From Methylotenera sp. (GTDB lineage Bacteria; Pseudomonadota; Gammaproteobacteria; Burkholderiales; Methylophilaceae), in assembly GCA_027487055.1 (NCBI GenBank), contig JAIYEJ010000040.1, positions 1 through 8,140 of the forward strand: a stretch of 8,140 nucleotides of DNA. The letters run 5' to 3'. Each line of letters starts with the position of its first letter. The first letter of the stretch is position 1. Made by a program: the position numbers and the translations under genes. Below the pieces are notes generated by a model. That model did not search any database. It worked only from the letters and a program-made list of their open reading frames with translations, and was not told the origin of the DNA. Below, one piece after another: positions 5,818 through 8,140 of the stretch.

Positions 5818-6822
5818 TTGATTGTTTTAGTGACTGGTGGCGCTGGCTATATAGGTTCACACACTTGTGTGGAACTTATCAATGCTGGCTATGAAGTGGT
5901 AGTGCTTGATAGCTTTATTAATAGCAAGGAAGAGTCTATCAAAAGAATAGAAAATATAACAGGTAAGACAGTTGTATTGGTTAAAGGTGATGTGAGAGAT
6001 AAAGATTGCCTTAGAAGTATTTTTAAAAACTATTCAATCAATGCAGTCATACATTTTTCTGGCCTTAAAGCGGTTGGTGAATCTGTTGCAAATCCCCTTA
6101 AATATTATGATTATAACGTGATGGGCAGCCTAGCCTTAACCGAAATAATGGCAGAGTTCAATGTTAAAAACTTAGTATTTAGTTCTTCAGCAACAGTTTA
6201 TGGTTTCTCTGATAACAAGCCAATTCCTGAGACTTCACAACTAAGCCCCTTTAATCCGTATGGCCAATCTAAACGTATGGTTGAGCAAATACTAGAAGAT
6301 TTAAGTAAATCAGATGCTTCTTGGAATATTGCATTATTAAGATACTTTAATCCCGTAGGTGCCCATAAAAGTGGCATGATTGGTGAGGATCCGAATGGAA
6401 TACCAAATAATCTTATGCCTTTTGTATCTCAAGTCGCTGCAGGAAAATTAAAAGAGCTTAGTATATTTGGTAACGATTACCCAACAAAAGATGGCACGGG
6501 AGTTCGTGATTATATCCATGTGGTTGATTTGGCCTTAGGACATATTGCTGCACTTAAGAAACTAAATGGATTAATGATTATTAATTTAGGCGCAGGTGCA
6601 GGATATAGTGTATTAGACCTTGTGCATACTTTCGAAAAAACCACAGGTATCAAAATACCATTTAAGATTGTGAATCGTCGTCCAGGTGACATTGCAATTT
6701 ATTTTGCTGACGCAACTATGGCGAAAGAGAAACTTGGGTGGCAAACGAAGTATAGTTTAGAAGATATATGCAGAGACTCTTGGCACTGGCAATCTAAGAA
6801 TCCAAATGGCTACAATACTTAG
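5818..6822 (+). CDS. galE: UDP-glucose 4-epimerase
   Basis: This 334-residue short-chain dehydrogenase/reductase interconverts UDP-glucose and UDP-galactose using tightly bound NAD, supplying UDP-Gal for EPS assembly. The NAD-binding GGAGYIG is at residues 7-13, SSSATVYG at 122-129 supplies the catalytic Ser124, and YGQSK (Tyr148, Lys152) is the catalytic YxxxK. RYFNPVGAH, GEDPNGIPNNLMPF and GTGVRDYIHVVDLA are typical of bacterial GalE. The length is close to the E. coli enzyme (338). Tyr295 sits in IYFADA at the position of E. coli Tyr299, the residue that restricts the pocket against N-acetylated sugars, so UDP-GlcNAc is probably not a good substrate. Translation starts at TTG with a strong ribosome binding site overlapping the preceding stop, so the gene is linked to the ATPase gene. 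An internal promoter was not seen. Confidence 0.96.
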   Translation: MIVLVTGGAGYIGSHTCVELINAGYEVVVLDSFINSKEESIKRIENITGKTVVLVKGDVRDKDCLRSIFKNYSINAVIHFSGLKAVGESVANPLKYYDYNVMGSLALTEIMAEFNVKNLVFSSSATVYGFSDNKPIPETSQLSPFNPYGQSKRMVEQILEDLSKSDASWNIALLRYFNPVGAHKSGMIGEDPNGIPNNLMPFVSQVAAGKLKELSIFGNDYPTKDGTGVRDYIHVVDLALGHIAALKKLNGLMIINLGAGAGYSVLDLVHTFEKTTGIKIPFKIVNRRPGDIAIYFADATMAKEKLGWQTKYSLEDICRDSWHWQSKNPNGYNT

Positions 6823-6865
6823 TAGAAAAGTAGTTTGTATATTAATGTAGGTGTTTTTTTAAATT

Positions 6866-8140
6866 CTAATAAGCGGTTTCGCCACTTAGCTTAAATACAG
6901 TTAGAAATATTATTTTGAGATCTAACAATAATGACCAATTGTTAATGTATTCAATATCAGACTCTATACGCCTTACCATTTGATCAATATCTTTAGTCTC
7001 GCCTCTTAATCCACGTACTTGCGCTAGCCCAGTAATGCCTGGTTTAATGTGATGTCTTGAAAAGTAATCAAAGATTCTTTGCGAGTATTCTTCATCATGT
7101 TGCATCGCATGTGGTCTAGGACCAACAAGTGACATATCGCCAGTTAACACATTAAATAATTGTGGTAGCTCATCAAGACTGGTTTTACGAATAAACGCAC
7201 CTACACGTGTGATTCGACTATCATTTTTTTCAGCTTGTTTTAATTTTTTAGTACCCTCTTGATGAACATGCATACTTCGGAATTTCCAAATTTTGAAGGG
7301 TTTTCCGCCCCATCCGGCGCGATTTTGTCTAAAAAATATAGGTCCAGGGCTGTCAAGCTTTACTGCTAGCGCTACCAACAAAAGTATCGGACTAATAAGT
7401 ATTAGTATTAGGCTAGATAGCAACTTATCCTCTATGGCTTTTAATAGAAGACCCATTCCAATCATAGGAGTTTGAGATAACGTGATGACTGGCATCCCAG
7501 ATAATTCTCTTACGCTATGATTCAATAAGCGCAACGCAAAAATATTTGGAATCCAATGAATCGTGACGTATTTATCTAAAGTGTTTTTATAAATCTGTTC
7601 TAGACTTTTTGATGACTCAAGCGATGTAACGATATAAATAGTGCCTATATTATGCTCTTCAATTAGCGCAGGTAAATTATCAATATTGCCTAATGCTTCT
7701 GGATCTGGTGCTCTACCCGAAGCTTTTCTACGAAAATAAGATATCTCATCATTTGGTATGGTGATAAAACCGATGACTTCTTCCCCAATCCATGGATTGC
7801 TAGAAATTTTTTGTTCTAAATATTTCGCTAATTGACTTTGACCAACAATCAATACTCTTTCGTTATTCTGAGTATGTTTACCAAACTTTTTATATAAGGT
7901 TCTAAATATGACATAGAAGAACAGTTGCGCAAAATAACCGAATACAAACAATTGAGCGATAAAAAATCTTGAATAAACTTCGGTTTGCTTGGTCAAAAAT
8001 GCTAGCAACATGAGCAAAAGGAAAGTTAATGACCAAGCATTAAGTAAAGTAAGTGACTTGTCTACAAATTTTGCATTACTTCTATATATTGCGAACTTAT
8101 CATAGGTAAGCGCCATATTTGCAAGCAATGCGAACAGTAA
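6866..8140 (-). CDS. Undecaprenyl-phosphate hexose-1-phosphate transferase (WcaJ-type EPS initiator), 5' end outside window
   Basis: This polyprenyl glycosylphosphotransferase starts repeat-unit synthesis by transferring hexose-1-phosphate, usually glucose-1-phosphate from UDP-Glc, to undecaprenyl phosphate. The frame is open to the last base, so the TTG at 8128 is not a convincing start. About 424 residues are visible of a family length near 460, so roughly one N-terminal membrane helix is missing. Visible parts are two membrane helices (TLLNAWSLTFLLLMLL and RFFIAQLFVFGYFAQLFF), a Rossmann-like middle domain beginning RVLIVGQSQLAKYLE, and a membrane hairpin with the Ser-Pro kink (LILISPILLLVALAVK). 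The catalytic C-terminal domain follows: FKIWKFRSM, the TSLDELPQLFN Asp-Glu pair (bases 7169-7174), GDMSLVGPRPHA and HHIKPGITGLAQVRG. The gene converges on galE, so it is a separate transcription unit whose promoter lies beyond the window. Confidence 0.93.
   Translation of the reverse strand, partial: LLFALLANMALTYDKFAIYRSNAKFVDKSLTLLNAWSLTFLLLMLLAFLTKQTEVYSRFFIAQLFVFGYFAQLFFYVIFRTLYKKFGKHTQNNERVLIVGQSQLAKYLEQKISSNPWIGEEVIGFITIPNDEISYFRRKASGRAPDPEALGNIDNLPALIEEHNIGTIYIVTSLESSKSLEQIYKNTLDKYVTIHWIPNIFALRLLNHSVRELSGMPVITLSQTPMIGMGLLLKAIEDKLLSSLILILISPILLLVALAVKLDSPGPIFFRQNRAGWGGKPFKIWKFRSMHVHQEGTKKLKQAEKNDSRITRVGAFIRKTSLDELPQLFNVLTGDMSLVGPRPHAMQHDEEYSQRIFDYFSRHHIKPGITGLAQVRGLRGETKDIDQMVRRIESDIEYINNWSLLLDLKIIFLTVFKLSGETAY

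Noticed and set aside
6816..6860. TACTT/AAGTA inverted repeat and T7 run as terminator of galE
   Set aside because: The 5-bp stem is AT-rich and the T run at 6854-6860 lies more than 20 bases after it, so they do not form a Rho-independent terminator.
8126..8128. TTG as start of the WcaJ-type gene
   Set aside because: The frame stays open to the right edge with hydrophobic residues, and the family has another N-terminal helix, so the gene continues outside the window.

Overview
The window is a stretch of an exopolysaccharide (EPS) or capsule biosynthesis locus from an AT-rich Gram-negative bacterium, most likely a proteobacterium. The gene content suggests a betaproteobacterium of the Methylophilaceae type: an ExeA-like ATPase of the kind that travels with exosortase-type EPS loci, a WecB/TagA/CpsF enzyme, a WcaJ-type initiator and several glycosyltransferases. 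That taxonomic placement is an inference and is not proven here. No rRNA, tRNA, CRISPR array, insertion sequence or phage gene is visible. Coding density is very high and the largest gap between genes is 124 bases.

Layout. Seven genes run on the + strand: the 3' part of a serine-acetyltransferase-like hexapeptide-repeat enzyme (cut by the left edge), a GT2 glycosyltransferase with a C-terminal membrane hairpin (8-base overlap with the previous gene), a GT4 glycosyltransferase, a membrane GT2 glycosyltransferase with a full D/DxD/ED/QxxRW motif set, a WecB/TagA/CpsF (GT26) glycosyltransferase fused to a C-terminal STAS domain, an ExeA-like AAA ATPase, and galE starting at TTG. One gene faces them on the - strand: a polyprenyl-phosphate hexose-1-phosphate transferase (WcaJ/EPS initiator type), cut at its 5' end by the right edge. 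It converges on galE with 43 bases between the stop codons.

How the genes fit together. GalE interconverts UDP-Glc and UDP-Gal. The WcaJ-type enzyme loads the first sugar phosphate on undecaprenyl phosphate at the inner membrane. The GT26, GT4 and GT2 enzymes extend the repeat unit, and the acetyltransferase may decorate a sugar. The ExeA-like ATPase probably has a regulatory or assembly role. No flippase (Wzx), polymerase (Wzy), chain-length protein or exosortase lies within the window, so the cluster must continue outside it.

The most unusual item is the GT26-STAS fusion. Its STAS half lacks the phosphorylatable serine of anti-sigma-factor antagonists, and its GT26 half has a changed PKQE-like motif. 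A second oddity is the GT4 enzyme, in which the second glutamate of the EX7E motif is methionine. I see no clear terminator or sigma-70 promoter anywhere in the window.
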